From positions 202,843-266,842 of the forward strand of contig NZ_BBJC02000001.1 of the NCBI RefSeq assembly GCF_000739715.2: a DNA stretch of 64,000 nt. Direction: 5' to 3'. The notes under the pieces were generated by a model. It saw only the letters and a list, made by a program, of their open reading frames with translations. It ran no database searches and had not been told where the DNA came from. Shown here in pieces: positions 1 through 11,329 of this stretch. Made by a program: the position numbers and the translations under genes. Every line of letters begins with the position of its first letter. The stretch's first letter is position 1. The stretch comes from Falsirhodobacter sp. alg1 (lineage in GTDB: Bacteria > Pseudomonadota > Alphaproteobacteria > Rhodobacterales > Rhodobacteraceae).

Positions 1-1681
1 CGGCCAAGGCTGCGGCCACATCCAGCACGGCCAGCGCCCGCGCGGCAGTCCCTATGGCTGCTGCGGCTTCCATGATTGCCCCGCGCAGCGCCGTAAAATG
101 GCGCTTCTCGATTTCCAGCGCATGGTTGCCGGCGTTCAAGATGCGTGTTTCCATCTCTGACAGTTCGACGGTGGTAAAGCGAATCTGGTTCGCGGTGGTT
201 TGCCGGTGGATGAAGCCTGCATTCCGCAGCGTGGCCTCATGTGCGGTCGTTGCCTCGATAAAATATCCAAGCACGTTGTTATGCTTGATCTTCAGGCTGC
301 CGATTCCGGTCTGTGCCACGTAATCCGCCTGAAGCCGCGCAATGACCCCGCGGCCTTCGTCCCGCAGGCGGCGGGTTTCGTCCAGCTCGGCATCGAACCC
401 TTCCGCAATAAAACCACCGTCCCGCGCCAGAAGCGGCGGCTCCGCCACAAGGGCTTCTTCCAAACGCAGCCGGATCGCATCATGCCCCTTCAGGGCCGAA
501 ACGGCATCGGCCAGATGCGGCGGCGCGCCCTCCAGAACCACCAGTGCGGCCTGTGCCAGACCGGCGCGGATCTGTGCCATATCGCGCGGGCCGGCCCGTT
601 CCAGTGCGACGCGTGACAGGGCGCGGTCCATATCCGGCACGTGCCGCAGACGGGCGCGCAGGTCCTCACGCTGGCGGGGGTGGTCCACCAGAAACCGCAC
701 CGCCTCCAGACGTGCATGGATCGTACCCAGATCACATGAGGGGGCGGCAAGCCGCCGTTCCAGCAGCCGCGCCCCGGGGGCGGTTACCGTTCTGTCCATC
801 GCGGCCAGCAGGGAGCCTTCACGACCACCGGTCAGTGATTGCGCAATTTCCAGATTGCGGCGGGTCGACGGGTCGATATGCAGGGCGGCGCCCGGTGTTT
901 CGCGCACGGGCGGCTGCAACAGCGGCAGCTTGCCGCGCTGCGTCAGGTCCAAGTAATCGACCAGGGCCCCGAGGGCGGCCACCTCTGCCCGGCTAAAGGG
1001 CGCAAAGGCCTCGAGTGATCCAACCTTCCAGAGGGCGCGCAGACGTTTATCGGCCCCCGCACTGTCGAAACTGGCGCGGGACAGGGGCGTGACGGCAGCA
1101 TCCACCTCTGACAGAAGGGCGGCCATCTCCACCTCCTGGGCGTCGGCCACCAGAATCTCGCGCGGGGCAAGGCGGGCCAGTTCCGGCAGCAGCCGTGGCA
1201 GGGGGCAGGGCATCACGCGCATCTCACCGGTGGAGATGTCTGTCCATGCAAGCGCGCCTTCACCGCGCACCTCGGCCCACGCCACCAGATAGTTGTGGCG
1301 GCGCGCCTCCAGCAACGCATCCTCGGTCAGGGTGCCGGGGGTGACCAGCCGTACGACCTCGCGCCGGACCACGGATTTGTAGCCGCGTTTCTTCGCTTCG
1401 GCCGGATCCTCCATCTGCTCGGCGATCGCCACGCGAAACCCCTTGCGGATCAGCCCCAGCAAATAGCTTTCGGCGGCATGATGCGGCACACCGCACATGG
1501 CGATATCCTCGCCCAGATGTTTGCCGCGTTTGGTCAGGGCGATATCCAGCGCCTCTGCCGCCATGACGGCATCGTCAAAGAACATCTCGTAAAAGTCGCC
1601 CATGCGGTAGAACAGCAGTGCGGCGGGGTGTTCTGCCTTGATCTGCAGATATTGCGCCATCATCGGCGTCGGCTCGGTCAT
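1..1681 (-). CDS. mutS: DNA mismatch repair protein MutS (partial, C-terminus outside window)
   Basis: Recognises mismatches and starts methyl-independent or methyl-directed repair together with MutL. The frame is open from an ATG at 1681 down to the window edge, giving the first 560 residues. The N-terminal mismatch-binding motif GDFYEMF (Phe30, Glu32) is present, and the core/clamp motif [13 protein letters not shown] lies near positions 240-300. Full-length family members have about 850-880 residues, so the ATPase domain with its Walker motifs lies beyond position 1. The gene is divergent from maeB across about 100 bases. Identification is by family motifs and is firm; only the missing C-terminus cannot be judged. 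Confidence 0.95.
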   Translation of the reverse strand, partial: MTEPTPMMAQYLQIKAEHPAALLFYRMGDFYEMFFDDAVMAAEALDIALTKRGKHLGEDIAMCGVPHHAAESYLLGLIRKGFRVAIAEQMEDPAEAKKRGYKSVVRREVVRLVTPGTLTEDALLEARRHNYLVAWAEVRGEGALAWTDISTGEMRVMPCPLPRLLPELARLAPREILVADAQEVEMAALLSEVDAAVTPLSRASFDSAGADKRLRALWKVGSLEAFAPFSRAEVAALGALVDYLDLTQRGKLPLLQPPVRETPGAALHIDPSTRRNLEIAQSLTGGREGSLLAAMDRTVTAPGARLLERRLAAPSCDLGTIHARLEAVRFLVDHPRQREDLRARLRHVPDMDRALSRVALERAGPRDMAQIRAGLAQAALVVLEGAPPHLADAVSALKGHDAIRLRLEEALVAEPPLLARDGGFIAEGFDAELDETRRLRDEGRGVIARLQADYVAQTGIGSLKIKHNNVLGYFIEATTAHEATLRNAGFIHRQTTANQIRFTTVELSEMETRILNAGNHALEIEKRHFTALRGAIMEAAAAIGTAARALAVLDVAAALA

Positions 1682-1784
1682 GCTGTCCTCCGGTCTGTCG
1701 CGCCTTGTCATACGCGTTGCGCGCGGTTGCCGCAACGCGGGCAGCGGGATATGCACGTTGCAATCACATAAGCGGAGCTGCCCC

Positions 1785-4043
1785 ATGTCGCGCATGAAGA
1801 TCACCCCCGAGGAGGCGCTTGCCTACCATCTGGACCCCACGCCGGGTAAGTACGAGGTTGTGGCAACCACGCCGATGACCACGCAGCGCGATCTGTCCCT
1901 TGCCTATTCTCCGGGGGTGGCCGTGCCCGTGCAGGCCATCGCCGATAACCCCGAAACCGCCTATGACTATACGGTAAAGGGCAATATGGTGGCGGTCATC
2001 TCCAATGGGACGGCCATCCTCGGGATGGGCAATCTGGGCGCGCTGGCATCCAAGCCGGTGATGGAGGGCAAGGCCGTCCTGTTCAAACGCTTTGCCGATG
2101 TGAATGCGATCGATATCGAACTGGCGACCGAAGACGCCGATGAAATCATCAAGGCGGTCAGCCTGATGGGGCCGACCTTCGGCGGCATCAACCTTGAGGA
2201 TATCAAGGCGCCCGAGTGTTTCATTATCGAAAGCCGTCTCAAGGAAATCATGGACATTCCCGTTTTCCATGATGACCAGCACGGCACCGCGGTGATCTGC
2301 GCCGCGGGCCTGATCAATGCGCTGGCGATCTCGGGCAAGAAGATCGAGGATGTGCGCATCGTGCTGAACGGGGCCGGGGCCGCAGGGATCGCCTGTCTGG
2401 AGTTGCTGAAATCCATGGGCGCGCGCCATGACAACTGCATCATGTGCGATACCAAGGGTGTGATCTATGCCGGTCGCACCGAGGGCATGAACCAGTGGAA
2501 ATCGGCCCATGCCGCCAATACTGACCTGCGGACGCTGGAACAGGCGATGGATGGCGCGGATGTCTTCCTTGGTGTTTCGGCCAAGGGGGCGGTGACGCAG
2601 GATATGGTCCGCTCGATGGCCCCGGATCCTGTCATCTTTGCCATGGCCAACCCCGACCCCGAAATCACCCCCGAGGATGCGCAGGCCGTGCGCCCCGATG
2701 CGATCATGGCAACCGGCCGGTCGGATTACCCCAATCAGGTAAACAATGTTCTGGGCTTTCCGTATCTGTTCCGTGGCGCGCTGGACATTCATGCCCGTGC
2801 CATCAATGACGCCATGAAAATCGCCTGCGCCGAGGCCCTGGCCAAGCTGGCCCGTGAAGATGTGCCGGACGAGGTCGCCGCAGCCTATGGCCGTGAACTG
2901 ACGTTCGGCCGCGATTATATCATTCCGACCCCGTTCGACCCACGCCTTATCCATATGATCCCGCCGGCCGTTGCGCGGGCAGGTATGGAAACCGGCGTCG
3001 CCCGTCGCCCGATCACCGATATGGCCGCCTATGAACTGTCGTTGAAATCGCGGATGGATCCGACCGCAAGCATCCTGCAGGGCGTGCATGCGCGTGCAAA
3101 GAATGCACAGGCCCGGATGATCTTTGCCGAAGGGGATGAGCCGCGCGTTCTGCGGGCAGCCGTTGCCTATCAGCGTGCCGGTCTGGGGCAGGCATTGGTG
3201 GTGGGCCGTGAGGCCGACGTAAGGCAGAAGCTGGAAACCGCAGGGCTGGGCGATGCCGTATCCGAACTGCAGGTGGTGAATGCCGCCAACAGCCCACATT
3301 TGGATGAATACAAGACATTCCTGAGCCAGCGGTTGCAACGAGAGGGGTTCGATTCCCACGATATCCGCCGTCTGGTGGGGCGCGATCGGCATGTCTTTTC
3401 GGCGCTGATGCTGGCGATGGGGCATGGTGACGGCCTTGTCACGGGGGTCACGCGTAAATCGGCCCATGTCCTGTCCGCCATCAACCATGTGTTCGATGCG
3501 GCACCGGGCCAGGGGGCGGCGGGTGTGACGGCGCTGCTGCACAAGGGCAGGATTCTGCTGATTGCCGATACGCTGGTGCATGAATGGCCGGAAGCCGAGG
3601 ATCTGGCGACCATCGCCGAGCGCGCCGCCGCCGTTGCCCGCGATCTGGGGCTGGTTCCGCGTGTGGCCTTCGTCTCCTTCTCCACCTTCGGGTCCCCGAA
3701 ATCCGAACGGTCAGCCAAACTGGCACAAGCGCCAAAGGTGCTGGATGCGCGGGGTGTGGATTTTGAGTACGAAGGCGAAATGACGGTCGATGTCGCGCTG
3801 AACCCCGCACAGATGGCGCAATATCCGTTCTGTCGCCTTACCGGGCCCGCCAATATCCTTGTCGTGCCGGCGCGCCATTCGGCCTCCATCTCTGTAAAGC
3901 TGATGCAGGAAATGGCGGGTGCAACGGTGATCGGCCCGATCCTGACGGGGGTAGCAAAACCGATCCAGATCTGTTCCACCACTGCTAGCGTGAATGACAT
4001 CCTGAACATGGCTGTCATGGCCGCCTGCAAGATCGGCAGATAA
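1785..4043 (+). CDS. maeB: NADP-dependent malic enzyme with phosphotransacetylase-like domain
   Basis: Oxidative decarboxylation of malate to pyruvate with formation of NADPH, linking the TCA cycle to pyruvate. The protein has 752 residues, the usual size of the two-domain MaeB type. The malic enzyme part fills about residues 1-430, with SPGVAVP near the start, the [10 protein letters not shown] motif and the [10 protein letters not shown] nucleotide-binding loop. A PTA/PTB-like domain follows (about 430-752); in this family it is thought to be regulatory rather than catalytic. The start at 1785 is chosen because AGCGGAG lies just upstream and the protein then begins like its relatives; an upstream in-frame start at 1638 would overlap mutS. 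It shares a TAATG junction with the sugar kinase downstream. Confidence 0.95.
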   Translation: MSRMKITPEEALAYHLDPTPGKYEVVATTPMTTQRDLSLAYSPGVAVPVQAIADNPETAYDYTVKGNMVAVISNGTAILGMGNLGALASKPVMEGKAVLFKRFADVNAIDIELATEDADEIIKAVSLMGPTFGGINLEDIKAPECFIIESRLKEIMDIPVFHDDQHGTAVICAAGLINALAISGKKIEDVRIVLNGAGAAGIACLELLKSMGARHDNCIMCDTKGVIYAGRTEGMNQWKSAHAANTDLRTLEQAMDGADVFLGVSAKGAVTQDMVRSMAPDPVIFAMANPDPEITPEDAQAVRPDAIMATGRSDYPNQVNNVLGFPYLFRGALDIHARAINDAMKIACAEALAKLAREDVPDEVAAAYGRELTFGRDYIIPTPFDPRLIHMIPPAVARAGMETGVARRPITDMAAYELSLKSRMDPTASILQGVHARAKNAQARMIFAEGDEPRVLRAAVAYQRAGLGQALVVGREADVRQKLETAGLGDAVSELQVVNAANSPHLDEYKTFLSQRLQREGFDSHDIRRLVGRDRHVFSALMLAMGHGDGLVTGVTRKSAHVLSAINHVFDAAPGQGAAGVTALLHKGRILLIADTLVHEWPEAEDLATIAERAAAVARDLGLVPRVAFVSFSTFGSPKSERSAKLAQAPKVLDARGVDFEYEGEMTVDVALNPAQMAQYPFCRLTGPANILVVPARHSASISVKLMQEMAGATVIGPILTGVAKPIQICSTTASVNDILNMAVMAACKIGR

Positions 4044-4897
4044 TGGCAGTCTGGAATTTCGGTTCGATCAACCTTGATCATGTGTACCGCGTGCCGCATC
4101 TTGTGGCGGCGGGCGAAACGCTGGCTGCCCAAAGCTATGATGTGGGGCTGGGCGGCAAGGGGGCCAACCAGTCCGTTGCAGCCGCCCGTGCGGGCGCGCT
4201 TTGTCACCACATCGGGGCAGTCGGCACCGATGGCGTCTGGGCGCGTGAGGCATTGGCCGGATATGGCGTCGATGTCACCCATGTAGCGGTCGGAGAGGTT
4301 CCGACCGGCCATGCCATCATCACCGTCGATGATCAGGGGGAAAACGCCATTGTGCTGTATCCCGGTGCAAATCAGGCGCCGGGGGCAACCATCCTGACCG
4401 CATTGGAAGGTGCAGGCGCAGGCGATCTGCTGCTGCTGCAGAATGAAACGGCCCGCCAGGCCGAGGCGGCTGCACTGGCAGCGGCACGCGGAATGGCCGT
4501 GGTCTATTCCGCAGCCCCTTTTGATGCGCAGGCCGTGCGGGATGTCCTGCCGTATCTGGGTTTGCTGATGATGAACAAGGGCGAAGCAGAGGCCCTGCGC
4601 ACCGCAATGGGGATGTTGCCAGAGGTGGATATGATCATCACCCATGGCGCAGCAGGGGCCGAATGGCTGGGAAGCAGGGCGCTGCATGTTCCCGCATTCA
4701 AGGTGACCGCCGTTGATACGACCGGTGCTGGCGATTGTTTTGCAGGAACACTGGCAGCGGCGCTGGATGCAGGATTGCCGGCCGAGGCCGGTATGCGCCG
4801 GGCGGCGGCAGCGGCGGCGTTGCAGGTTACCCGCGAGGGGGCGGCCGCCGCGATGCCCGCGGCGGCCGAGGTCGATGCCTTTCTGGGCCGGACCTGA
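4043..4897 (+). CDS. PfkB-family sugar kinase, ribokinase-like
   Basis: Probably phosphorylates a sugar such as ribose with ATP. The 284-residue protein has the N-terminal PfkB glycine motif (GLGGKGANQ, about residues 36-44) and the C-terminal motif DTTGAGDCF containing the catalytic Asp. Its size and motifs fit the ribokinase branch, but the exact sugar cannot be told from sequence. Its ATG overlaps the maeB stop by one base (TAATG), so it is very likely translated from the maeB message, an unusual partnership with no obvious pathway link. The stop lies directly beside the argG stop, with no bases between the convergent genes. Confidence 0.82.
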   Translation: MAVWNFGSINLDHVYRVPHLVAAGETLAAQSYDVGLGGKGANQSVAAARAGALCHHIGAVGTDGVWAREALAGYGVDVTHVAVGEVPTGHAIITVDDQGENAIVLYPGANQAPGATILTALEGAGAGDLLLLQNETARQAEAAALAAARGMAVVYSAAPFDAQAVRDVLPYLGLLMMNKGEAEALRTAMGMLPEVDMIITHGAAGAEWLGSRALHVPAFKVTAVDTTGAGDCFAGTLAAALDAGLPAEAGMRRAAAAAALQVTREGAAAAMPAAAEVDAFLGRT

Positions 4898-6133
4898 TTA
4901 CTTCGTCCGCGCGTTGCGCGTCGCCAGCAGTTTCAGGCGCAGCGCGTTCAGGCGGATGAAGCCTTCGGCGTCCTTCTGGTCGTAGGCACCGGCATCTTCC
5001 TCGAATGTCACATGCGCCTCGGAATACAGCGAATGATCGGACCAGCGGGCAACCGTACGGGCCGATCCCTTGTACAGTTTCACACGAACCGTTCCCGAGA
5101 CATGCTCTTGCGACTTGTCGATCAGGGCCTGCAGCATTTCCCGCTCGGGCGAGAACCAGAAGCCGTTATAGATCAGCTCGGCATAGCGCGGCATGATCGA
5201 ATCCTTCAGGTGGCCCGCACCCGAATCCAGCGTGATCTGTTCGATGCCGCGGTGTGCTTCCAGCAGGATCGTACCGCCCGGGGTTTCGTAGATGCCGCGT
5301 GACTTCATCCCGACAAAGCGGTTTTCAACCAGATCCAGACGGCCGACGCCATGTGCGCCGCCCAGTTCGTTCAGGCGGGTCAGGATGGTCGCGGGGGACA
5401 TCGCCTCGCCGTTAATGGCAACGGCATCTCCCTTTTCAAAGGTGATTTCCACGATCTCGGGAGTATCCGGCGCCTGCTCCGGCGATACGGTGCGCTGGTA
5501 GACGTATTCGGGGGCTTCATCCCCCGGATTCTCCAGCACGCGGCCTTCGGATGATGTGTGCAGCAGGTTGGCATCTACGCTGAACGGCGCTTCGCCCCGC
5601 TTGTTCTTGGCAATCGGGATCTGGTTCTGCTCGGCAAATTCCAGAAGCTTGGTACGGCTGGACAGGTCCCATTCACGCCATGGCGCGATTACCTTGATAT
5701 TGGGGTTCAGCGCATAGGCCGAAAGCTCGAACCGGACCTGATCGTTGCCTTTGCCCGTGGCGCCGTGGGATACGGCATCGGCCCCGGTTTCACGCGCAAT
5801 CTCGACCAGACGCTTGGAAATGAGCGGGCGCGCGATAGAGGTGCCCAGTAGATACAGGCCCTCGTACAGCGCATTGGCGCGGAACATCGGGAATACGAAA
5901 TCACGCACGAATTCCTCGCGCACATCCTCGATGTAGATGTTCTCGGGCTTGATGCCCAGCATCACGGCCTTTTCACGGGCGGGTTCCAATTCCTCTCCCT
6001 GACCCAGATCAGCGGTGAAGGTCACCACTTCGCAGCCGTATTCGGTCTGCAACCATTTCAGGATGATCGAGGTATCGAGGCCGCCAGAATAGGCAAGCAC
6101 GACTTTCTTGGGCGTGGATTTCGGCTGGGACAT
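4898..6133 (-). CDS. argG: Argininosuccinate synthase
   Basis: Joins citrulline and aspartate with ATP to form argininosuccinate in arginine synthesis, in the cytoplasm. The 411-residue protein begins [10 protein letters not shown] and carries the PP-loop AYSGGLDTS near residue 14, then the family motif [10 protein letters not shown]. An in-frame upstream Met at 6217 exists, but the 28 extra residues are not argG-like, so 6133 is preferred; a GGAG sits about 13 bases upstream. The gene is convergent with the kinase and divergent from ilvA. Confidence 0.96.
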   Translation of the reverse strand: MSQPKSTPKKVVLAYSGGLDTSIILKWLQTEYGCEVVTFTADLGQGEELEPAREKAVMLGIKPENIYIEDVREEFVRDFVFPMFRANALYEGLYLLGTSIARPLISKRLVEIARETGADAVSHGATGKGNDQVRFELSAYALNPNIKVIAPWREWDLSSRTKLLEFAEQNQIPIAKNKRGEAPFSVDANLLHTSSEGRVLENPGDEAPEYVYQRTVSPEQAPDTPEIVEITFEKGDAVAINGEAMSPATILTRLNELGGAHGVGRLDLVENRFVGMKSRGIYETPGGTILLEAHRGIEQITLDSGAGHLKDSIMPRYAELIYNGFWFSPEREMLQALIDKSQEHVSGTVRVKLYKGSARTVARWSDHSLYSEAHVTFEEDAGAYDQKDAEGFIRLNALRLKLLATRNARTK

Positions 6134-6271
6134 AGGGGGCAGGCTCCGGAACTTGGGCGTGACACGTTGATCCGCGATAAGGCCTTTGTGACCTTGGGAC
6201 AAGGCCTGCGGACCCAAAGCTGCCAGATTCCCCTTGAGAAGGCGCAGGCGCAGCCCTAGTGTCCGGCCATC

Positions 6272-7519
6272 ATGACCGATTTTTCAGCCACTGTGCGTAC
6301 CGCCACCGCAGCCCTGCGCGATCTGTTTCCCGAAACGCCGCTGCAGCGCAATGATTACCTCTCGGACCGCTACGGGGCCGACATCTGGCTGAAGCGCGAG
6401 GATCTGACGCCTGTGCGCAGCTTCAAGCTGCGCGGCGCCTTCAATGCCATGCGCAAGATCCGTGAACGCGATCCGTCGCAGACCCATTTCGTATGTGCCA
6501 GCGCGGGCAACCATGCCCAGGGCATGGCATTTTCCTGCCGCCATTACGGGGTGCGGGGCACGATCTTCATGCCGATCACCACGCCGCAGCAGAAAATTGC
6601 CAAGACCCGCGCCTTTGGTGGCGATCTGGTCGAGGTGGTGCTGGTGGGCGATTACTTTGACCGAACGCTGGCCTCGGCGCAGGCGTGGTGTCAGGAACAG
6701 GGGGCCTATTTCCTTGCGCCTTTCGATGATGATGATGTGATCGAGGGGCAGGCCTCCATCGGTGCGGAAATCATGGACCAGTTGGGCAAGGCACCCGACA
6801 TGGTCGTGCTGTCTGTCGGGGGGGGCGGTCTGGCGTCCGGCGTCTCGCGCTTTCTGCGCGAGGTTTCGCCCGAAACGGACTTCCGCTTTGTGGAGCCTAC
6901 GGGCGGTGCCAGCCTGAAGGCCGCGCTGGGCGCGGGCGCGCCCCATCGTCTGGAAACCGTTGACAGCTTTGTGGACGGGGCTGCCGTTGCCCGTCTGGGC
7001 GACCGGACCTTTGCCGCGCTGTCATGGGTGAATCCCGAAAACGTCATCCTCTGCCCAGAAGACCGTATCTGCGTCACGATGGTGGAAATGCTGAATGTCG
7101 AAGGGGTGGTTCTGGAACCTGCGGGGGCGATGGCCATCGATGCCCTGGACGATGTAGCGGATCAGATCGCAGGCAAAACCGTGGTCTGCGTCGTTTCCGG
7201 GGGCAACTTCGATTTCGAGCGTCTGCCCGAGGTCAAGGAGCGGGCACAGCGATTCATGGGGCGCAAGAAATACTTCATTCTGCGGATGCCGCAACGCCCC
7301 GGCGCGCTGCGTGATTTCCTTATGATCCTTGGCCCTGATGATGATATCGCGCGGTTCGAATACATGAAGAAATCGGCGCGGAACTTCGGCTCCATCCTGA
7401 TCGGCATCGAAACAACCGACCCTGCAAACTTCGAACGCCTGTTCGCTGAGATGGAGGTTCAGGGATTCGGCTATCGCGACATCACCCATGATGCGACCTT
7501 GGCCGAATACCTGATCTAG
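6272..7519 (+). CDS. ilvA: Threonine ammonia-lyase (threonine dehydratase)
   Basis: PLP enzyme that converts threonine to 2-oxobutyrate and ammonia, the first step towards isoleucine. The 415-residue protein has the PLP-lysine motif [11 protein letters not shown] (about residue 50), the NHAQG motif and the phosphate-binding glycine loop [11 protein letters not shown] single ACT-like regulatory domain fills roughly the last 85 residues (from KKYFILRMP to the end). The length is that of the shorter, one-ACT-domain class rather than the 514-residue enterobacterial form. Regulation by isoleucine is therefore possible but cannot be read directly. Confidence 0.93.
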   Translation: MTDFSATVRTATAALRDLFPETPLQRNDYLSDRYGADIWLKREDLTPVRSFKLRGAFNAMRKIRERDPSQTHFVCASAGNHAQGMAFSCRHYGVRGTIFMPITTPQQKIAKTRAFGGDLVEVVLVGDYFDRTLASAQAWCQEQGAYFLAPFDDDDVIEGQASIGAEIMDQLGKAPDMVVLSVGGGGLASGVSRFLREVSPETDFRFVEPTGGASLKAALGAGAPHRLETVDSFVDGAAVARLGDRTFAALSWVNPENVILCPEDRICVTMVEMLNVEGVVLEPAGAMAIDALDDVADQIAGKTVVCVVSGGNFDFERLPEVKERAQRFMGRKKYFILRMPQRPGALRDFLMILGPDDDIARFEYMKKSARNFGSILIGIETTDPANFERLFAEMEVQGFGYRDITHDATLAEYLI

Positions 7520-7528
7520 GCCATTGCC

Positions 7529-7550
7529 GGCAGGGCGTTAAAGCCCTGCC
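7529..7550. terminator. Hairpin between convergent ilvA and EVE-domain gene
   Basis: Perfect 8-bp stem GGCAGGGC/GCCCTGCC with loop GTTAAA. It sits at the convergent 3' ends, overlapping the stop codon of the minus-strand gene in the loop. The U-tract is poor on both strands, so termination is only likely, not certain. Confidence 0.4.
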
Positions 7551-7951
7551 ATTTCACAGATGATCTGCCATTCGGTTTCCGTGACAGGCTGCACGGACAT
7601 GCGGGAATTCTTGACCAGCACCATGTCGGCAAGGCGCGGATCGGCCTTTACCGCCTCCAGTGTCACGGGTGTCTTCACCGGCTGGACCGCGCGGATCGTC
7701 ACGCAATCCCAGCGCGGATCCTCGGAGGTGCTGTCGGGCGCGCTCAGGCCACAGACCTCCACGATGCCCACAACCTCCTTGCCGACGTTGGAGTGATAAA
7801 AGAACCCGCGATCCCCCAGAACCATGGCGCGCATGTTGTTACGCGCCACATAGTTCCGAACGCCGGTCCATTCCTCGCCTTCCTCTCCCTTGGCAACCTG
7901 CTGGTCCCAGCTCCATGCGTCGGGTTCGGATTTGAAAAGCCAGTAGGCCAT
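7538..7951 (-). CDS. EVE domain-containing protein (putative modified-nucleotide reader)
   Basis: Small cytoplasmic protein of 137 residues starting MAYWLFKSEPDAWSW, the classic N-terminus of the EVE family. It also has the conserved GVRNYVARNNMRAM and GDRGFFYHSNVGKEVVG stretches. EVE domains are PUA-like folds that are thought to bind modified bases; no substrate is known for this housekeeping-type member. The start at 7951 overlaps the yciI-like stop (TGATG), so it is the third gene of the tsaD-yciI-EVE group. A Met at 7972 in frame would create an unneeded overlap. Confidence 0.88.
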   Translation of the reverse strand: MAYWLFKSEPDAWSWDQQVAKGEEGEEWTGVRNYVARNNMRAMVLGDRGFFYHSNVGKEVVGIVEVCGLSAPDSTSEDPRWDCVTIRAVQPVKTPVTLEAVKADPRLADMVLVKNSRMSVQPVTETEWQIICEMAGL

Positions 7952-8223
7952 CAGCCAATCACCTTTTTCCATTCCTGAATTTCAACCGATTGGAACAGCC
8001 CCGCCTTGGCATAGGGATCCGCCCCGGCCCAGGCTCTTGCCGCGTCCAGATCCGCGACATCAAGGATCACCAGAGAGCCTGTCATCTCACCCGCCTCGTT
8101 CATGAACGGGCCTGCCAGAAAGACGACCCCCGTTGCCTCGGCATAGGCCAGATGGTCCGTCCGGTTTTCCTGACGTACGGTCAGGGCACCGGGTTTGTCC
8201 TTGCAGATGAGGGCTACGAGCAT
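7951..8223 (-). CDS. YciI-family protein
   Basis: A 90-residue YciI-like (dimeric ferredoxin-like fold) protein of unknown role, MLVALICKDKPGAL at its start. The family is recognised by a conserved His/Asp pair; here RTDHLAY contains both. An alternative ATG at 8232 would add three residues, but 8223 has AGGATGG at a good distance upstream and matches the usual family start. It lies 19 bases after tsaD and overlaps the EVE gene by one base. Confidence 0.8.
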   Translation of the reverse strand: MLVALICKDKPGALTVRQENRTDHLAYAEATGVVFLAGPFMNEAGEMTGSLVILDVADLDAARAWAGADPYAKAGLFQSVEIQEWKKVIG

Positions 8224-8242
8224 TGTGTCCATCCTATCGGGT

Positions 8243-9325
8243 TCAGGCTTTGGCCCCTTTGCGGCCAGAGCCGATCAGCGGGTTTGCTGTCGGGTCCAGT
8301 GGCCAGCGGGGGCGGGCCACCAAATCGGCGGGATCGATCGATCCCGCGCGGAATTTCTCGATCCCGGCATGCGCGATCATTGCCGCATTGTCGGTACAAA
8401 GAGAGAGGGGAGGCGCAATCAACGTGCCCCCGGCCTCCACGGCAACGGCCTGCAGCCGCGTACGGATCAGGGTATTGGAGGCAACACCGCCTGCTACGGC
8501 CAGAACCGGCGAAGGCCTGTCAAACAGCGCCAGCGCGCGGCGGGTTTTTTCGGCCAGAACATCGGCAACTGCAGCCTGGAACCCAGCGCATATATCGGCG
8601 CGATCCTGTGCATAAAGCCCGCCCTGCGCCGCGACCAATCGGTCCCGTTCCCGCAGCAATGCGGTTTTCAGCCCGGAAAAGCTCAGATCACATCCCGGGC
8701 GATCCAGCAGTGGGCGGGGAAAGGAGAACCGCTTCGGATCCCCGCTTTCTGCTTGTCCGGCCACGGCGGGGCCACCGGGTTGCGAGAGCCCCAGCAGCTT
8801 TGCCGTCTTGTCAAAGGCTTCACCCGGGGCATCGTCGATCGACCCGCCAAGCCTTGTGAACTTTTCGGGGCCATGCACGATCAGGAACTGGCAATGTCCG
8901 CCCGAAATCAGCAGCATCAGATAGGGGTAGGGGGTATTGTCGCTCAGGCGGGGTGTCAGCGCATGGCCTGCCAGATGGTTCACCCCCACCAGCGGCAGCC
9001 CCGTCGCCGCGGCCAGTCCGCGCGCGCACATCACGCCCGACAGGACACCGCCGATCAGCCCCGGCCCCGAGGTAACGGCAATCCCGTCCAGATCCGAAAG
9101 CGTTATGCCCGCCTGCTCCAAGGCTTGCTCGACACAGATATCCAACCGCTCGGCATGGGCCCGGGCCGCAATTTCAGGCACCACACCGCCGAAATCGGCA
9201 TGCAGCGCCACTTGGCCCTCCACCACCGAGGATAGGATGCAAGAGCGGTCAGCCGCGCGCACCACAGCTGCGGCTGTATCGTCACAGCTGCTTTCGATGC
9301 CCAAAAAGGTAAGTGTGCCGGTCAT
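8243..9325 (-). CDS. tsaD: tRNA N6-threonylcarbamoyladenosine synthase subunit TsaD
   Basis: Transfers the threonylcarbamoyl group to A37 of ANN-decoding tRNAs, with TsaB and TsaE. The 360-residue protein starts [18 protein letters not shown] and has the metal-binding motif NHLAGH (two His), the ASKHA-type segments [10 protein letters not shown] and ISGGHCQ, and a C-terminal [12 protein letters not shown] motif with the third metal ligand. A longer in-frame reading up to 9679 runs through hemD on the other strand and is discarded. The gene is divergent from hemD with only 46 bases between the two starts. Confidence 0.95.
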   Translation of the reverse strand: MTGTLTFLGIESSCDDTAAAVVRAADRSCILSSVVEGQVALHADFGGVVPEIAARAHAERLDICVEQALEQAGITLSDLDGIAVTSGPGLIGGVLSGVMCARGLAAATGLPLVGVNHLAGHALTPRLSDNTPYPYLMLLISGGHCQFLIVHGPEKFTRLGGSIDDAPGEAFDKTAKLLGLSQPGGPAVAGQAESGDPKRFSFPRPLLDRPGCDLSFSGLKTALLRERDRLVAAQGGLYAQDRADICAGFQAAVADVLAEKTRRALALFDRPSPVLAVAGGVASNTLIRTRLQAVAVEAGGTLIAPPLSLCTDNAAMIAHAGIEKFRAGSIDPADLVARPRWPLDPTANPLIGSGRKGAKA

Positions 9326-9371
9326 AGCGCGCCCGTTGCGTGGGATTGGGGGCAGATGTAACCTGCCCGTC

Positions 9372-10052
9372 ATGTTCCCGCAATGCCGCGCGCCAATCCT
9401 GCTGACCCGCCCCGCTGCGCAATCCGCGGCATTCCTGCGCATGCTGGGCGATGTGCCTGCTGTGATATCCCCGTTGACCGAGCCTGTGGTGCTTTCTGCG
9501 CATCTTCCCGATGCGGCTGCCGTCATCTTTACCTCGGGCACGGCCATTGCGGCGCTGGGGAATGTCCGGCCCGCCCGGCGTGCGTGGTGCGTGGGGGACA
9601 GGACGGCAGAGCTTGCCCGGGAGGCGGGATATGAGGCGCGCTCTGCCGCGGGAAATGCCGATGATCTGGTGGCGGCCATTCTGGCATCGGGTGATTCGGG
9701 TCCGCTGCTGCATGTACGGGGGCGTGCCAGCCACGGGAATGTTGCCCAAAGATTGAGCGATGCCGGATGTACGACGCATGAGGCCGTTGTCTACGATATG
9801 CGCCCCGTTCCATTGTCGCAGGCCGCGCGGGACCTGCTGCAGCAGGCCGGGCCGGTCATTGTACCATTGTTTTCCCCTGCAGGAGCCGTACGCTTGGCCA
9901 AAGAGCTGGGGGCACCCCTCGCATCCCTGTATCTGGCATGCCTGAGCGGGGCCGTCGCACAACGGGCCCCTGCCGCTGCACAAACCCTGATTGCCGCAAG
10001 GCCGGATGCGGCTGCAATGCGCGATCTTGTCCTTGCGATGCGAAAGGCTTGA
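9372..10052 (+). CDS. hemD: Uroporphyrinogen-III synthase
   Basis: Cyclises hydroxymethylbilane to uroporphyrinogen III in tetrapyrrole synthesis. The 226-residue protein ([14 protein letters not shown]...) shows the diverged HemD pattern: N-terminal LLTRP, a central [12 protein letters not shown] segment, and a late [11 protein letters not shown]. This family is poorly conserved, so identification rests on these landmarks, the size and the neighbours mic60 and hemY, which lie beside heme genes in many alphaproteobacteria. hemC is not in this window. Confidence 0.82.
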   Translation: MFPQCRAPILLTRPAAQSAAFLRMLGDVPAVISPLTEPVVLSAHLPDAAAVIFTSGTAIAALGNVRPARRAWCVGDRTAELAREAGYEARSAAGNADDLVAAILASGDSGPLLHVRGRASHGNVAQRLSDAGCTTHEAVVYDMRPVPLSQAARDLLQQAGPVIVPLFSPAGAVRLAKELGAPLASLYLACLSGAVAQRAPAAAQTLIAARPDAAAMRDLVLAMRKA

Positions 10053-10135
10053 GACATCAGCGCCATCGGACTAGTTTCAAAAGCAACAAGCGTGGCTGAA
10101 TTGCAGTCACACACTGAAAAATTGAAAGGCACGGC

Positions 10136-11329
10136 ATGGCAAAAGACGACTCCCGCCCCGAGAAAGCGGCCTCCGAGGCGAAGGATGTCTCCGCCAAGCC
10201 GTCCACTGCGACGGCCCCTGCCGGAGTGACGACGACGCCTGCAGCCACAGACAAACCCGTGGAAACGGCTGCCGACAAACCGGCCACAGCCGCAAAGCCG
10301 TTCGAAAAGCCAAAACCCGAGGCCAAGCCCGAGCCGGCCGCCAAGAAAACCGAAGTGAATACCGAATCCTCCGGCCCGCGTCCGGGTGAGCCGCCGAAAC
10401 TGACCAAACCTGCCGAGCCGCATGCAACCCACACCTCGGAACGCCCGGTCTTTCTGCCCCTGGTTCTGGGCGGGGTGATTGCTGCCGTGCTTGGGTTCGG
10501 TCTGGCAAAATGGATCCCGGGCGGCTGGCCCATTCAGGACAACGCCCCGCTGCAGGCGGAAATCCAGCGTCAGGCCCAAGAGATCACGTCGCTTCGTGAC
10601 CGCGTTGCCTCTATGACCATGCCAAATCTCTCTCCTCTGGAAGAGCGTCTGACCGCATTGGAACAGGCAAGCGGCACCACCCCCGAGGTTCAGGCGCAAC
10701 TGGATGATCTGCGTGCCCGGATCGAGAGCGGTACGATTGCGCCGGACCTGCAACAGGCCATCGACCAGACGCAGCGTGAACTGGCGGATGCCCGCGCGCA
10801 GGCCGAACAGTTGCAGCAGCAGGCCGTGGAAACCGCACGGGGAACCACCGTATCTGCTGCGCTGGCACGGATTGCGGGGGCCATCGACGGTGGCACCCCG
10901 TTTGGTGCGGCAATCGAGGATCTTCGCAGCGCCGGGGTCGAAATTCCAGCCGCGCTGGGCGATGCCGCAACCGGTGTCCCATCGCTCAACGCGCTGGAGC
11001 AGGATTTCCCCGAAGCTGCCCGCAAGGCGCTCGACGCGTCCTTGCGCGCGGACAGCGGGGCAAGCTGGACTGATCGGGCTGGGGCATTCTTCCGGGCGCA
11101 GACCGGTGCACGGTCCCTGACCCCGCGTGAAGGGAATGGCGCGGACGCGATCCTGTCCCGTGCGGAATCCGCACTTCGTGGCGGTGATGTGGCAGGTGCC
11201 TTGGCGGAAATCGGCAATCTTTCTCTGGAGGGGCAGGCTGCCATGTCGGATTGGCGGGCCGATGCCGAAAAACGCACGGCGGCGGTCAACGCCCTTTCAG
11301 AAATGTCCTCCGGTGGGGAGGCGCAATAA
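10136..11329 (+). CDS. Mic60/mitofilin homologue, inner membrane protein
   Basis: Bacterial relative of the mitochondrial cristae-organising protein Mic60, thought to shape intracytoplasmic membranes. The 397-residue protein has an Ala/Pro/Lys-rich disordered N-terminus (about 1-100), one membrane helix (FLPLVLGGVIAAVLGFGLA, about 105-125), a long predicted coiled coil (about 135-240, rich in Leu/Glu/Gln heptads) and a C-terminal mitofilin-like helical region. It lies 83 bases after hemD and its TAA directly abuts the hemY ATG, the order established for alphaproteobacterial Mic60. A uroporphyrinogen methylase domain of gammaproteobacterial HemX is absent. Confidence 0.88.
   Translation: MAKDDSRPEKAASEAKDVSAKPSTATAPAGVTTTPAATDKPVETAADKPATAAKPFEKPKPEAKPEPAAKKTEVNTESSGPRPGEPPKLTKPAEPHATHTSERPVFLPLVLGGVIAAVLGFGLAKWIPGGWPIQDNAPLQAEIQRQAQEITSLRDRVASMTMPNLSPLEERLTALEQASGTTPEVQAQLDDLRARIESGTIAPDLQQAIDQTQRELADARAQAEQLQQQAVETARGTTVSAALARIAGAIDGGTPFGAAIEDLRSAGVEIPAALGDAATGVPSLNALEQDFPEAARKALDASLRADSGASWTDRAGAFFRAQTGARSLTPREGNGADAILSRAESALRGGDVAGALAEIGNLSLEGQAAMSDWRADAEKRTAAVNALSEMSSGGEAQ

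Noticed and set aside
1764-3581. 605-residue open frame on the minus strand across maeB
   Set aside because: Antisense of a gene with clear malic enzyme motifs; no domain signature of its own.
3170-4687. 505-residue minus-strand frame across maeB and the sugar kinase
   Set aside because: Shadow of two well-supported genes, with composition typical of antisense GC-rich frames.
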